Shown here: positions 1-13,375 of the stretch, one piece after another
Position numbering within the stretch: position 1 is the first letter of the stretch
How the letters are laid out: every line of letters starts with the position of its first letter
The notes under the pieces: model-generated
Told to the model about the DNA's origin: nothing
Databases searched by the model: none
The model's input: the letters and a program-made list of their open reading frames with translations, nothing else
NCBI RefSeq assembly: GCF_023053635.1
Contig: NC_086187.1
Span: 29,426,501-29,490,500 of the forward strand
Direction: 5' to 3'
Source of the DNA: Elgaria multicarinata webbii
Lineage: Eukaryota; Chordata; Lepidosauria; Squamata; Anguidae
DNA length: 64,000 bases
Position numbers and translations under genes: made by a program

Positions 1-228
1 GCAATCATGAGATGGGGAGCAAGCAGGACCCCAGGGCACTCCCCCCCCACCCCACCCCCACACTGAGCGTCCGTTCTCACACGGCGTTTCATGCCCAGAG
101 AGCCGCCGCTGCAGGGGTTCCTTCGTGGCCCCTTCCGGCGCTCAATCTCTCCTGGGGGTGGAGTGCAGTGGACGTGGGCTTGCCCGCCTCCTTGCCCAGG
201 GCTCACGGGCGTTGTGGTTTCCTCCTAG

Positions 229-3200
229 TTGTTGTGGAAGTGACTGGCCACGCCCACATCCTCCTGGCTGCCTTTGAGAAGGTAAGCGCCGTCCCCCTTC
301 GCCTGCAGGCCTCGCTCGTTGCCAGCATTTGCCGAGGCCCCTTCTTCCCCAGCCCCTGGCTTGAGCATGGGGGGTGGGGAGGTGGGGGGCGTCGGCTGAC
401 AGGTGGTGCAAGCCCCACCTCTCCCGGAGGCTGCTGGGCTTGTGGTGAGGGAGGCAGGTAGGGTCAGGGTGGGGAGGGACCAGAGCGGGTCTGCCCGTGT
501 CGGGCCGACAGTCACCTCGCCTCACCTCTCCCATTCGCAGTGGCCGGGACTCCGTTTGCCCCTTGGCCCTTCTGCTCCAGCTGGGAGGGTCAGTCGGCTT
601 TTGATCTGTGTCCGTTCCACATTCATGAGTCTGCTCTGTCCCCTTTCTCTGCGAAAAGAGTCGCGCGTTTTGTGCTAAAATGCACGCTCTGATGTTATCT
701 ATTAAATTTATATACTGCCCTACTCAGCATGATTTAACAGTAATTTAAAAGATCGAAAGCAACAATAAAATAACCAGAATAATAAATATAACAGTAAAAA
801 TATTAAACTATTAAAACATTAAGGATGAAAATCTATGCATATTTAGACAGAGGGTGAAATCCTACAATTCCCAGCATGGCCGGCTGGCGTGTGGGAGCTG
901 TAGGACTTTTTCTGTCTAAACGTCCACAGAATTATGCCATAAGTGTATTTATTTATTTATTTTATTACGTTTATATACCGCCCCATAGTCAAAGCTCTCT
1001 GAGCAGTTTACAGTATTAAAGAACTAGCAGTAAAGTCAATAATCAGAGCAGCAGATTTAAAATTAAATGCCTGGTGGAAGAGGAAGGTCTGAACCTGGCG
1101 TCCGAACGTGTACGGTGAGGACACCAGGCGGACCTCCCTGGGAAGGGGATGCCGCGGGTGGGGTGGGGTGGGGTGGGGGGCCCTCCAGAGAAAGCTCTTT
1201 CCCAGGTAGCCACGCATCACGCCATGGTGGGGGGTGGGGGGCAGCGCCCACCGGGCCCCTTTTACGTAAAATGCGTGCTTTCCCCCGCGCCTTTTAGTGT
1301 GAAGCCGAGGGCTTTTTCACGAACTCTGGAGATGCGCCGAATGAAAAGGGTTACGCCGCTCTGTTCAAGAGGTGCAAATCGAGTGGGTTCACTTCCGAAC
1401 GGGGCCGGAACGAAGCCCCAGAGGCCCCCCCCCCCTTCGGGGCCCTCATGCCCACTCTGCTGCTTTTCGCTTACAGTGGGGGGAATCTGCAGAAACATAA
1501 GTCTCAGGTCTTGTAATGGAAGTAACCCCTGCGGTGGATCCATGCCGCCACCCTTCCGAACTGCGCGAGCGGCTTGGGCTGTGCGTGTCGAGGGCCTTTG
1601 TGCCTCTGGGCGCCGCTCACCTCCACCCGCCTGGCCTTTCTTCTTCTCCTGCAGCACGTTGACGGCAGTTTCTCCGTGAAGCCCTTGAAGCAGAAGCAGA
1701 TCGTAAGTCCCCTCCCTTTTTCGTAACCCTGCGGGGAGCGGAGAGGCCCTGGGCGCTGTGCCAGTGAGGCTTTGCCCTGTTGGTGCCAGGTACGGGGAGG
1801 TTCAGCAGGCTCTGCTCCGGGGCGCTCCAGGTCTGGGCCTCACAGTTGGCTGGCTCAGTCGGGCAGAGCATGATCCTAATAACGCCAAGGCTGTGGGTTC
1901 GAGTCCTGCAGTCCCCTGGCCTGTTTCCTGGCCGGACAAGGAGCAGGGCTGGTTCTAGGAGAGCTCCTGAGCAGGAAAGTGCTCTGCTCTTCACCAGCAG
2001 GTGGCGTTTGGGGCTATGGGGGTGGGGTGGGGCGGGGCGGGGCGGGGCGGGGGGCCTTCAGATCCCCCCCACCCCTCACCCGCCCCGCCTGGCTCACCTG
2101 CTCCCTCCCCTTTTACTTATGTGCCTTGTATTCAGAACGTGTTGTGTTTGAGCTCCCTTGAATATCCCCGTGGAGGTGGGGAGGGCGCTGCAGGGGGGGG
2201 GGCTTCAGAGTAGCAGCGGTTGCTGCCGCTGCCGCCGCTGCCGCCGCCACCCCTGCTTTGTCCTGCTCTCCCGCAGGTGGACCGGGTCAGTTACCTGCTC
2301 CAGGAGATCTACGGCATTGAGAACAAGAACAACCAGGAGACCAAGGTGAGGAGGGGGCGGGCGGCGCCTGGGCTCCGGCTGCCCATTTCAGGGCTGAAGG
2401 GGAGTTTGTGCGCCAGGCACTCCCGGCACCTCGTGACCTTGCCGTCTCCTTCCTCGGCCTGTCAGCGTTTCCCTTTGGGGGTTTAGCTGACTCCAGTGTT
2501 CGAGGCAGTCAGCCTGTGTGCACCGGTCGCTGGGGAACGTGGTGGAGAGGCTGCTGTCGCACCGTGCCCTGCTTTCTTGGTCCCTGGCCGATGGCTGGTC
2601 GGCCACTGTGTGAACGGCGTGCTGGACTAGGTGGACCCTTGGTCTGATCCAGCCTCAGGGCTCTTCTGATGAGTTTCTCTCTTGGCTCCTGGCGGCCCAC
2701 AGCTGGGCCTTCCTCAACCCGCCTAGGCCAGGAAAGCAGCAGGGCTCTGCCAGCTGGGGCCCCCTTCCGTGTAGGGTGCGATGTAGGCCCAGCGATGCGA
2801 GCGTGGCGAGCCCCAGGGCCCCCGCTGCTCTTGCAAGGGGACGCAGAGGGCAGGAGGGGGGCTGTCAGCTGCTGCCACTAGTGGAGGAGGAGGAGGAGCA
2901 GCGCCTCAGAGGCTGCCTGGGGGAGAACAGGGCCGGGCTCTGCCTTGCCCCGTGCAGGGAGGGTCTCGAGCCGTGCCAGGCAGCCACTCAGCCGCCCCCC
3001 TTCCCCCCCCCTTGCAGCCCTGCGATGACGAGAACAGCGACAACAGCAACGAGTGCGTGGTGTGCCTCTCCGACCTGCGGGACACCCTCATCCTGCCCTG
3101 CCGGCACCTCTGCCTCTGCAACTCCTGCGCCGACACCCTGCGCTACCAGGCCAACAACTGCCCCATCTGCCGCTTGCGTGCGTCGCCCGGGGGCGCTCTC

Positions 3201-6200
3201 TCTCGGGGGAGGGGCCTCACCAGCGGAGTCCAGGCTGGGATGCAGTGGGGTCTCCCCGCCCCTTTGGATGGTCCCAGGGGCCGAGGGCCAGTTGGGTGCC
3301 TGCAGATCTCAGGGGTGCCTGGCGCAAATAAAGCGTCCTCGGTGGCGTCGGCTGGGGCTGCCCTCAGGCTCTTTGGGGAACCAAAGACGTGTTCTTTCCG
3401 TGGGTGGCATTTCCGTGGCAGAGCGAGGGGCCCGGTCTCGCCGAATGGCCACAGGAGCCTCCCAGATTCCCCGTTCTGTGATGGGGCAGGCTGTCAGGAG
3501 CGCTGGAGGGGCTGCAAGGGTTGTGCCGTGGCAGCCAGAAGGCTGCTGGGGCCGAGGGGGCAGGCCTGCCGCCCCCCAGCACACCCTGTCCCTTTGTCCC
3601 AGCGCCTGCCACGTTCCCAAGGGACCTGGGCTAGCAGGTGTTTTTGAGATCCCAGAGCCCGCCCCGCCCCCAGCGTGGAGCAGGCAAAGGACGTGCATCT
3701 CGCTGTGGAAGGATCCGGGAGCAGAGGTGTGAGAGTGATCCTCCCTCGCTTTCCCTCGCAGCCTTCCGTGCCCTGCTGCAGATCCGGGCGGTGAGGAAGA
3801 AGCCGGGGGCCCTGTCGCCTCTCTCTTTCAGCCCTGTCCTGGCGCAGACCCTGGACCACGACGAGCATTCGGTGAGGGCAGAGCTCTGGCCAGGCACCAG
3901 CTGCCTCGCTGGGATCATAGGTGGAGACCTCGGAGCTGGGTGGACGCGAGTTCCAGGCCCACCTTTCCCAGGTTCCCTGTCTGGCCTTGGGCAGACCCCC
4001 TTCCGGCTGCCTCGGTTCCCCACCTCTGGGGGCAACGGAGTGGCAGTGACCCGCCTCGCAAGATGGCACGGGCGAGGTGCTCTAAAGACGGCGGAGGGAG
4101 GGAGGGAGGGAGGGAGGCGGGGAGGAGCTGTGTGCCTGATTCAGCAGGACAGCTTACTCAGGAGAGGGCCCGGATCCGTGGGTGAGAGCAGGAGGCGCCC
4201 TTGAGGGCAGAGCCCCCCTCCCCCGGCAGAGGCGCCCCTTGACTGAGGAAGGGAGCTTGAGGTTTTACGACCTCCCCATGTGGGTGGTGGTGGTGGTGGT
4301 GGTGGTGGTGGGGTGTTCTCTCCACCCCCACCCTCCTTGTAGGCAGCCTGGCTCAACCTGCTGCCTCCCAGCTGGAGGGCACTGGGTTGGGGAAGTCTGC
4401 GGCGCCTTCCGTTCCACGCCAGCTAATCTCCTGCCAACGCCGCCCGTGATGGTGGCCTCGCTCCCTCCCTCCCTCCCTCCCTCCCTCCGCAGTGCTCTGA
4501 CAACATCCCTCCGGGCTACGAGCCCATCTCCCTGCTGGAAGCCCTGAACGGCCTGCGCTCCATCTCTCCCTCCATCCCCTCCGCTCCTCTCTACGACGAG
4601 ATCACCTACACCGGGGTGCTGGATGGGCTCCCACTGTCCGGCAGGCCCCTGGTGGGGCTCGATCGAGCCGTGGAGAGCGGCCACCAGAAGAGCAAGCACA
4701 GCAAGTCCCCCGACAGGTGAGCCGCTGGCCACTGGGGTTGGCAAAGGCACGTGCGGAAGCCTGGGGCTAAAAGCCTACATCCACCCCCCACCCCCCCGCT
4801 GGCAGGCCAGTGCTCCACGTCCGCTCCGCACACGGCTTCCTTTCCAGGAGCATTGATGCTCGGTGGGGCCTCCCTTTGCCCAGGGTTGTGGCTCTGAGCG
4901 TCCTGTGTCCCTCTTGCTCTGCTGTGGACACAGTGTGGGGCCCAGTTGGAGCCCATCCCCATCCCGGAATCTCTCAGGGGGTGGGGTGGACCCCACGACT
5001 AGGCTCTCCACAACTGCGCCTTGAGGGGGCTGGAGTCCTGGCGCCACTCTTCTGGGCAGATCCGCAGTGCCAGTGCGCTCTCCCCCCCTCTCCCTCTTTC
5101 TCTCTCTCTCGGCAGCGCCCTGCGCTCCCCCTCTTCACCAATCCACGAAGAGGACGAGGAGAAGCTCTCGGAAGACTCGGACTTGCCGCCTCCGCTGGTG
5201 GGGACGGAGCGTGGGCTGCGTGAGGGCAGCTCCCCGGAGGCGAGTCCCTTCTTCTGCCCATGCCGGGGGCGCCGGGGCTCTTGCCACTTCAAGGATGGCC
5301 AGGCCGTCTGCCCGGGCACTGCTGCCTGAAGAACCATGGGCTTCCTTCTGGCACCAGCTGCACAAAGGCCGGAGAGCCCTCAGTCAGGGCACGCCTGAAG
5401 CTGGGTTCCTGCGGGGGGGGGGGGGGGCGCTGCGCGAAAGGGCTCCTTGCAGCTCTTGGGCCTCTTCGCTGTCCCTGCAGGGAACGGACCCTGAGGACGT
5501 TCACGTGTCGCAGGGGCGTTTGGGTGGCGAGCAGCCTCCAGTTCGCGTGACTCCTGAACCCGGGCACTTTAGGTTGCTGTTTGTAGGTTGAACAATCCAA
5601 AGCTAACCTGGCAACAAATTGTAAGTGGACTTTGGGTTGTTTAACCCACAAACAACCCAAAGAGCCTGGGTCCAGATGGCCTGCTAACAACCTATGAATG
5701 AGCTGATTGTAGGTTGCTGTTTAAAAGCCAAGGTGGCTTCCCGAGCTCCGGCGGCTTCCTCCCAGGAGGGCCTGGGCAAACCCCAAACTCCCCATTTCAG
5801 AATGGTTTCCAGGAAGCCAGTTTGGTCAAAGGAGATGCAGCCGGGGCCGGCACAGCTGTAGGGGAAGCTGCATCGGAGCGGGGAGAAGACCCCTTGCCCT
5901 GTTCCCCCTTTGCCCAAGCCCTTGGCGAGGGCAGAGGCCAGGACTCACCCTGGGCTCCTCTCTTCCAGAGCCTGACAGCGGAAGAAGCAGAGGACGTCTC
6001 CTCCCTGCAGCCAGGTAAGCACGGACTGGGCCTAAGGGCGGGGTGGGGGGCATCCCTTTCGTTTGTGAGGTTGGAAGTGGGCGTAGGGTCCCCCGAGGGG
6101 GTCGCACGAGCAGGCGGAGCGCCGAGGGCGAGGGGCCGGGCTCTGTGGCTGAGGCGGAGCAGCCTGTGCCGGAGGAGGCCTCGAGGCGGTCCAGCCCAGG

Positions 6201-6907
6201 CGGGACCAGCTGGCCTGGGGGAGGGCTTTGAGCGCAGGGACTCCCGGGGCCACGGCAACGCTGACCCTTCCCCCGGCCTGCCTCAGGTAGCCAGCCCCCC
6301 TCCCTCGAGGACATCGTCCAGGAGAGCGGCGGCAGCAGCAGCGGCAGCCCCTGCGAGCCCCAGAGCCTGCCCAAACTGGAGAGTGAGCTGCCAGCCGACG
6401 TCTACCTGCCAGGTAAGGGCTAAACGGAGGCGGATGGAGGATACCTGGGCCGCGTGCCTGCAGAAGTCGTGGGAGCAGGTCCCGGAGGCCTGAGCGGCAC
6501 TGAAACGGGCGGTGGGAAGAGCGGCAAAGTCCCTGCGAGAGCTGCCCGTTGAGAAGGCCACGTGGGGTGGGACGGGGGGCAGCACAAGAATTAAGGGAGC
6601 GGGTGGGGAAGGCCCATACACTCCTGCCCTGCCTCCCCCCCCCCCGGAACACTTTCCCTGCCTGGCTGGACTCCTGCTCTGCTGGGATAGAGGAGTGAGC
6701 GAGTCCGTCCTTCCAGGAGGGGTAGGGCAGCGCAGCGCAGCTCCTGACCAGCCCTCTCCCTCCCTCCCTCCCTCCCCTCCCACAGGCTCTTCCGACTTCG
6801 CCGGCGCCCTCCTGAGCCGCGGGAGCAGCAGCCCTGAGCAGCAGCCGCCGCCCTTCCTCTTCAGCCAGCCCCACCTCTGCGTGGAAAGCGGGCAGAGCCC
6901 GTCCTGA
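229..6907 (+). CDS. MGRN1: Mahogunin RING finger 1, E3 ubiquitin ligase (5' part outside window)
   Basis: MGRN1 is a RING-type E3 ubiquitin ligase acting at endosomes and plasma membrane; it ubiquitinates TSG101 and dampens melanocortin receptor signalling (known for the family). I see ten coding exons: 229-281, 1655-1702, 2277-2345, 3018-3177, 3762-3871, 4493-4716, 5116-5239, 5969-6014, 6287-6412 and 6786-6907. All phases agree, giving 359 codons and a TGA stop. The exon at 3018 encodes a C3HC4 RING with CVVC, the PCRHLCLC core and CPIC. The exon at 4493 carries the TSG101-binding PSAP motif (4577-4588) followed by LYDEI. The stretch [18 protein letters not shown] in exon 5116 is MGRN1-like rather than RNF157-like. 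The lysine-rich alternative segment of some human isoforms is not seen between 3871 and 4493. The C-terminal 80 residues are serine-rich and diverge from mammals. The N-terminal half lies to the left of the window. It converges on the forkhead gene downstream. Confidence 0.95.
697..830 (-). repeat. L2-like LINE 3' end fragment
   Basis: AT-rich stretch in an MGRN1 intron reading, on the - strand, into the phrase for a partial 'tatataccgccc' tail that marks the 3' end of L2-like LINEs elsewhere in this window (57076, 23366). It is separated from a second such tail at 944 by a foldback element. Confidence 0.45.
831..940. repeat. Foldback (MITE-like) element, 'cctacaactcccagcat' type
   Basis: The left arm contains tatttagacag and cctacaattcccagcat; the right arm contains the inverted counterparts agctgtaggact and ctgtctaaac. 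Relatives lie at 25866 and 27517. No coding capacity. The family name is not known to me. Confidence 0.55.
944..1165 (-). repeat. L2-like LINE 3' end
   Basis: Begins with (ATTT)n, then tttatataccgcccc and a stretch corresponding on the - strand to the last codons of an L2-like ORF (TFLFHQAF). The same order is seen in the longer copy at 57076-57960. Confidence 0.6.
1843..1925 (+). repeat. tRNA-Ile-like relic (tRNA-derived SINE head or tRNA pseudogene)
   Basis: An A-box-like TGGCTCAGTCGG, an anticodon-loop-like CTAATAA followed by CGCCAAGG, and a B-box GGTTCGAGTCC are in tRNA-Ile order and spacing. The acceptor arms do not pair and the anticodon stem is weak, so it is not a working tRNA gene. 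It lies in an MGRN1 intron. Confidence 0.5.
2015..2056 (+). repeat. G-rich simple repeat with quadruplex potential
   Basis: Seven or more runs of three to six G separated by single T or C (GGGGT/GGGGC units) in an MGRN1 intron. By the usual four-tract rule it could fold as a G-quadruplex. Confidence 0.6.
2500..2672 (+). repeat. CR1/L3-type LINE 3' end
   Basis: Contains, in order, tgtgcaccggtcgctgggg, ggccactgtgtgaacggcg, ctggactaggtggaccc and ttggtctgatccagc, then gggctcttctgatg. The same chain recurs at 37165-37322 and, inverted, at 45587-45815, and is the non-coding 3' tail of a CR1-clade LINE common in squamates. Confidence 0.6.
4282..4312 (+). repeat. (GGT)n microsatellite
   Basis: About nine GGT units in the MGRN1 intron before the exon at 4493. 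A (CTCC)n run sits just before that exon's acceptor (4459-4488) and forms its polypyrimidine tract. Confidence 0.9.
4577..4588 (+). other. MGRN1: PSAP late-domain motif codons in MGRN1
   Basis: Codons CCC TCC GCT CCT encode PSAP within [11 protein letters not shown]. In mammalian MGRN1 the same motif binds the UEV domain of TSG101. Its conservation argues that this reptile protein keeps the ESCRT-I link. Confidence 0.8.
5240..5968 (+). other. MGRN1: MGRN1 intron with a GC-AG boundary
   Basis: Exon 5116-5239 ends in CCG GAG and is followed by GCGAGT, not GT. The next exon opens at 5969 after CTTCCAG. Reading straight across joins the codons SSPE and SLTAEE in phase, matching the mammalian SSPE/SFITEE junction, so the boundary is well placed. 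No in-phase GT donor lies at the expected site. The intron also holds a TTGTT/AACAA-rich foldback-like stretch at 5560-5725. Confidence 0.7.
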
Positions 6908-9900
6908 GCGCCTGGCTCGGGCCACAGCCACAGCCGCCACGGTGGCCGAATGCCAAACACCTCCCGGGCCTCTGGCCTGCGAGAAGCTGCTCCTCCCTTC
7001 CCCCCCGCCCACCCGCCAGGGATCCTTGAAGGGCCGCAGAGTGAGGCCGTTGGCCGCCCTCCCGCCGCTGGGCTCGTGCCCAGACCGCTCTCCAGCGGGG
7101 GACCTGTGTCTTTGTAGAGACGTGCATGCACCGGCCGCGCCCCGCCCCCCCCCACTCCAGCCGCCGTCTGCTCCTCCCTGCCCTTCCTCCTGCCTTGCCG
7201 TGCTGCAGGCAGGGCTCCCTCCCCTCTGCTCCCCTCTTGTAAATATGCCCTGGGGCTTTGGCCCCTCCAAAGCCCTCTCTGCACTCTTGCCAGCCTGCCG
7301 TGCTGTTGCCGGGAGGGAGCGGGGGGAGGCTCTGGGCAGGGAGGGCTCCTTGCGCCTGCTGCCCCTGACCCTGTGGACAGGTGGGCGCACGCTGTTCCCT
7401 CTCTTCCCAGGCTCTGCCACTGCTGACCGAGAAATCCGGGCGTCCCTGCCCAGGCTGGCTAGAGGGCCGAGCCAGCGGCAGCACAGGCTGGCACTCGCTG
7501 CCCCAAGCACTGCTGCCTTTTACAGGAAGCAGCCTGGAGAGGGCCGGCTGGCCGCCTGAGCGAGAGCAGCTGCCCCTGGCTTTGGCCCACGCCCCCTCCC
7601 CCCCAAATCTTTGGGGTGCCCTCGTTGGTTCCCATCCAGGGCTGCCAGCACAGGGCTTGTCGGGCGGAGGAGGTGCAAGGCCAGCTGGCGCAGCCCACGC
7701 CTCCCTCCAAGCCCCCGGCCGGCCTGCACGCAGGGCTCTTGCCTTTTGGCTCGAGGCTGCTCCAGGCCTGGGCCCACCCGGCGCTCCCCAGCTGGGGAGG
7801 CAGGAGGCTTGGGCTGAGCCTCCAGAGAAATGCTGTGGGGGCGGATGTAGGGGGCGGGGGCAGGGTGGGGAGAAGCAAGCTGGGTGGGCGGGGCGGAAGC
7901 CGGGCGCTCCCTTCCTCTCTGGCTCCATGGCGGGACCGGGCTGCCCCGTGCCTCGTCCTCTGAAGGCAGGCAGGGGGCCCCTTCCCGCCGCCCCTCTCCT
8001 GAGAAACGCCTTCCGCTTGCGGGCTCGGAGTAGGAGGCTCTTTTGCTGCCAGCTGCCGGTCTTTCTCTGCCCCACACCCCGAGGGCAGCGCTGCCCTCCT
8101 GCCCCCTTTGGGCTCTGTACGTTCCTCTGTGTAGGCATAACCCCGTCCTGCGTCCATCCCGGGTGGTGGTTGGCTTTGAGGCCAGGCGCCTTCTGTCCGT
8201 GAACTCTGCAGGGCTACCTGCCTGCTGCCGTGGGCCGGTCCTGGAGCATCCAGGCGGCCCTCCCATTTTGCGGCCAGGTGGGGCCCTCACAGGCTGACTG
8301 CTGATGCAGCCTCTTGGCTGGGAAGCGGCCTGTTCCAGGGTTGCCTCCGGCACAGACCCAAGGTGGGAAGCCCCCCCCCCCTTTCCCTCAACCTCCCACT
8401 TTCAGGGTGGGGATAATATGGACCTACTTTACACGGTTGTTGCAAGGGTTATTTTGGTGATGTATGTGGAGTTCTCTAAGCATTTGAAATGCGCTACATA
8501 AATACTAAGTATTACTACATGTTGCCTTCTGTCCTTTTGTTGCACATGCCCTGAGCTGTCTTTGCAGCCCCTGCAATGGTGGGCCTGCAGCAGCTGCATC
8601 ATGTGGGCCACTGCCCTCACCCCCACGTCGGCAAGGGCCCTGCGCCTGAGGCCCTGGGGCGGGTGGCTGAGAGAGAGGCCGCTGCCACGCCCGGGAGGGG
8701 TCGCCTTGAGCAGAGGCTGTTCGCTTGCGGGGGTGCTGCGTAGGACTCCCTCGTGGGGGGCGCTGCCTGCCTTCGGGGCGTTTTCCCTCCTCCTCGATGC
8801 CCACCCTGGCTTTGGCGCAAGGAGCTCCCTTGACCACCTGCCACTTCTGCCAGTGGTGTTGCCCCTGTGGCAACAGGTAGGTGGGGCAGGCGCACAAGGT
8901 GGAAAATCCGACTGCCCGCCCGCCCCCCTCCCCCTGCCGCCGCCCAGCGAAACACGCCTTTCATGGTCTGCCACAGCCCGTTGATCTTGGGCGGTTCCTT
9001 TATCAGACCATCTTTGATGCTGGCAGGCGGGCAAGACGGTTTGTTTCCATTGAAAGGGCAGCCGTTATTGGGAACAATACACCAGCTCTCTCCCGCTCGC
9101 CCCGACCGACGGTTGGCCCCATTGGCACGGGCCACCACTGTTTGTCTCGTCCCGCCGGGCAGGCCCACGCTTGTCTGCTGCCTGGCACGGAGGGGGCAAA
9201 GGCTCCTTGCCAAAGCACCGGGCGGAGGGGATGCCCCGTCGCCTGTAGCTGCGCAGAAGCCGGCGTTCTGCATGCCTGGAAGGCGCAGGGGTGCCCTGCC
9301 TCCAGCCGCGTCCAGGGGCGCAGGACCCCTCCGCTCACCCTGTGCTGTACGGCACTGGCCGCGTGGGCCGGCCTAGGAGGGAACCCTCTCAGGGAACACC
9401 CGCAGCCTGCAGATGCAGAACGTGTCCATGTTCGGTGGAGGGGGAGAAATCGGAGGATGTCTTAATGTGGGGGAAATGCTCTCTGAGGCGAAGGGCGTCG
9501 GTGGGGCTGGTGGAGGAAGGCCCGTCAGCCGCCAAGGGCAACCCAGCCTTCCACGTGCCGCTTAAGTGGACGCAGTTGCAGAACGCCGTCACCAAGCTGC
9601 GGGGGGCTGCCTAGGCTCTGCTGAAGGGAACAGAAAAGAAATCCAGACTCTGCACTCAGGCAAAATTCCCATAGATTTACTAACAAATTCTGCTGCCAAA
9701 ACCCAGATTTGGAAAGAGGATCAGAAATGGAGGGAGACGTGTGGGGTGTGTCTCTGGGGGCGGATGAGGCCACGGAGGCTCAGCGTGGCCAGCCAGTGTC
9801 GCGGTGCTGTGGCAAGCCTTGCCCTGGGCCCTTTGGGGCATGTGCCTCTGGCAGGCCCATCAGAGCACCCCTGAGGGCCAGGAGCGTGTGGCTTCCCAGG

Positions 9901-10111
9901 CTCTGGGCCCTCTGAGTTCCAGGTTGGGGAATTGAGGCCCGGCGGCAGCAGTGGCCGCAGCATGCGCCCAAGGCCTCCACGAACGCTGTGCCGGGGGGCA
10001 GGAGGAGGCACCACAGGCAGCAGCAGGGCTTCCCTTGGCTTCCCAGCGGCCCTGGCTGGTGCAGCCAGTTCTGGCTCCCTTGCCTCTTTTCCGCCCCGGG
10101 CGCTCGTGAGC
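6908..10111. other. MGRN1 3' UTR and intergenic space to the forkhead gene
   Basis: GC-rich and without a recognisable gene. The proximal part must be the MGRN1 3' UTR, but I found no AATAAA or ATTAAA on the + strand, so the cleavage site is not placed. A LINE/SINE tail lies at 8403-8520. Long antisense open frames here are by-products of high GC. Confidence 0.6.
8403..8520 (+). repeat. SINE/LINE 3' tail
   Basis: Reads ggggataatatggacctac, acacggttgttgcaaggg, tgtatgtggagttctctaag and gctacataaatactaagt. This is the standard 3' part of MIR-like and related tRNA-SINE/L2 tails in amniotes. The tRNA-like head is missing. Confidence 0.6.
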
Positions 10112-11641
<1,530 letters not shown>

Positions 11642-12659
11642 TCTCCTCCGTGGTCCTGAGTGCCACGCTGCCTCCCACTGCAAGGCAAAGAAGCTGTGTG
11701 GGCAGGTGAGCAGGGGGAGGAGGCGGAGTGACGCTCGCCACGAAAGGCTTTCCGGCAGGGCCAGAGACAAAGGACACGCTGTGGCCGCCTCCAGGTCCCC
11801 CGCGGCTGGATTGGGTTACGCTTGCCGGGGCCGGTGTGTTTGGGAAGCGGCTCCCTGGGGACAGGCGATCCTCTTTCGGAGGGCGTCCAGGTGGCAGCAA
11901 TCAAGGGTTCATATTTACATTCATTATGGTAGTGCACGGCTAAGTGGGTGGGGCTGCAACCCGAGACTCTCCCGGGGGAGCCCAGGGCTGCCCGGGGCAT
12001 AAAGACCAGCCGGCAGCAAGAGCCCCCGGGGGGCTGCACTGCCTGGAGCGGCCGTTTCCCAAGGGCCTTTCAACATCTTTGTCCCACTTGCGCACACACA
12101 CGGGGAAGGCAAAGGCTAGCGCCACGTGCAAGCTGCAGAATCCTGGTTTGTACAATCAGCGTCGTGCGCGTTTGATGGCACCTGCAGGCAAAAGGGCCTC
12201 AGCAGACGCACCTTTCCTGCTACCAAGCTGCCTGCTCGCTGGACCCAAATCTTTCCCCCACCCCTTGTGAGGAAGCCCTGGGTGAAAGGAGCTGGGAGGC
12301 GGATGGGCCCTGGAAGGAGGCTCCTCTCCAAGGCGGAAGGAGCATCCAGCTGGCCAGCAGCCCCAAGGGAGGGAGCCGGGCTGTGGCAGACGAGGGGTTC
12401 GGGGGCTCCTCTTTGCCCCCTGCAGGGCATCTCCCCAAGCAAGGGCCCTGACACAGCCAGCCGCACATCCTCCGGCTGTGAACCACGGAGCGGTGGCCGC
12501 CCTGCTGCCCAATTGGAGAACAACCCCCTCCTGTCCCGCTCAGGTGTTTTACCTTCCGCCCCACACCGCTCTCCTCCAGGAGCTCCTGGTGGCACGAAGG
12601 AGGAGCCCAGAGCGCTGGGCGGGCTCTTAACCGGCTGCACAGAGCGGCCCATTTGGGCT

Positions 12660-12730
12660 GGCCCAGCGCCTCATTGGCTGCTCAGGGCTGGCTCCGGCCA
12701 CTGGGCTCCCTGCGCACGTGCTCCCACCTG
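12660..12730 (-). promoter_or_regulatory. Possible promoter region of the forkhead gene
   Basis: A CCAAT box on the - strand (12673-12677) about 1 kb upstream of the coding exon lies in GC-rich sequence. The 5' non-coding exon implied by the acceptor at 11678 should lie between here and 11.8 kb, but I cannot place its donor. Confidence 0.2.
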
Positions 12731-13375
12731 GCCAGCCGGGCCTGAGGGCAGCTTTCCCCAACCTGGTGCCCTCCAGATGTGCAGGGTCACAATGGCCTGC
12801 ACATCTCGAAAGGCTGCTTCAGCGTTAGGCCCAGCGTGGCTGCCTGCGGGCCGGCTCGGCCTGAGCCCCGTTCCCTTTCCCCAAGGGGGAGCACGTAGGC
12901 CTCCTCCATTTTATCCTCGCACAACCCCGTGAGGCTGCTCAGGGCAGAGGGAGCCGCCGCCGCCCAGCCCCCAGCGCGCTTTATGGCTAGGCGGGGGACT
13001 CGAGGCAGGACGCTGGCCCTCTCGGCGGGTAGGCAGAGGGAGATGCGGGCAACGCTCTGCACATGCCCAGGGGCACCCGTTCTCGCTGAGGGTTGAGCAG
13101 CAGAACCCCCGCGCCATGCCGGGTCCAAAGGGCAGAAGACAGCGTAGGGAGGCACCCCCCCCACCGAGCCTGCCCCACGGCTCCCTTCCTGCCCCCACTG
13201 CAGGCTCCCCTACAGAAACGTGAAGCCCCCCTGGGCCAGTGGCCTGTATGAGCAGGGCTGCTCTCCTTTGCAATGGAGAACTGCCGGGAATGGTTCCTTC
13301 TGCAAGTAGTAACATTTGCACCCACAAGAAATGATGTAAACGTATTTGTGGAAGGGATCCTTTTGTCTGAAGCTG

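Noticed and set aside
1843-1925. Functional tRNA-Ile gene
   Set aside because: Acceptor arms do not pair, the anticodon stem has mismatches, and no T-run terminator follows at the right place.
229-6907. Identification of the first gene as RNF157 rather than MGRN1
   Set aside because: [13 protein letters not shown] and [18 protein letters not shown] are MGRN1-type; the RNF157 blocks (for example [17 protein letters not shown]) are not matched.
6032-8138. Long - strand open frames (492, 425 and 333 codons) over the MGRN1 3' end
   Set aside because: They lie antisense to well-supported MGRN1 exons and 3' UTR, consist of Ala/Gly/Pro/Arg-rich low-complexity translation, and match no family. High GC removes stops by chance.
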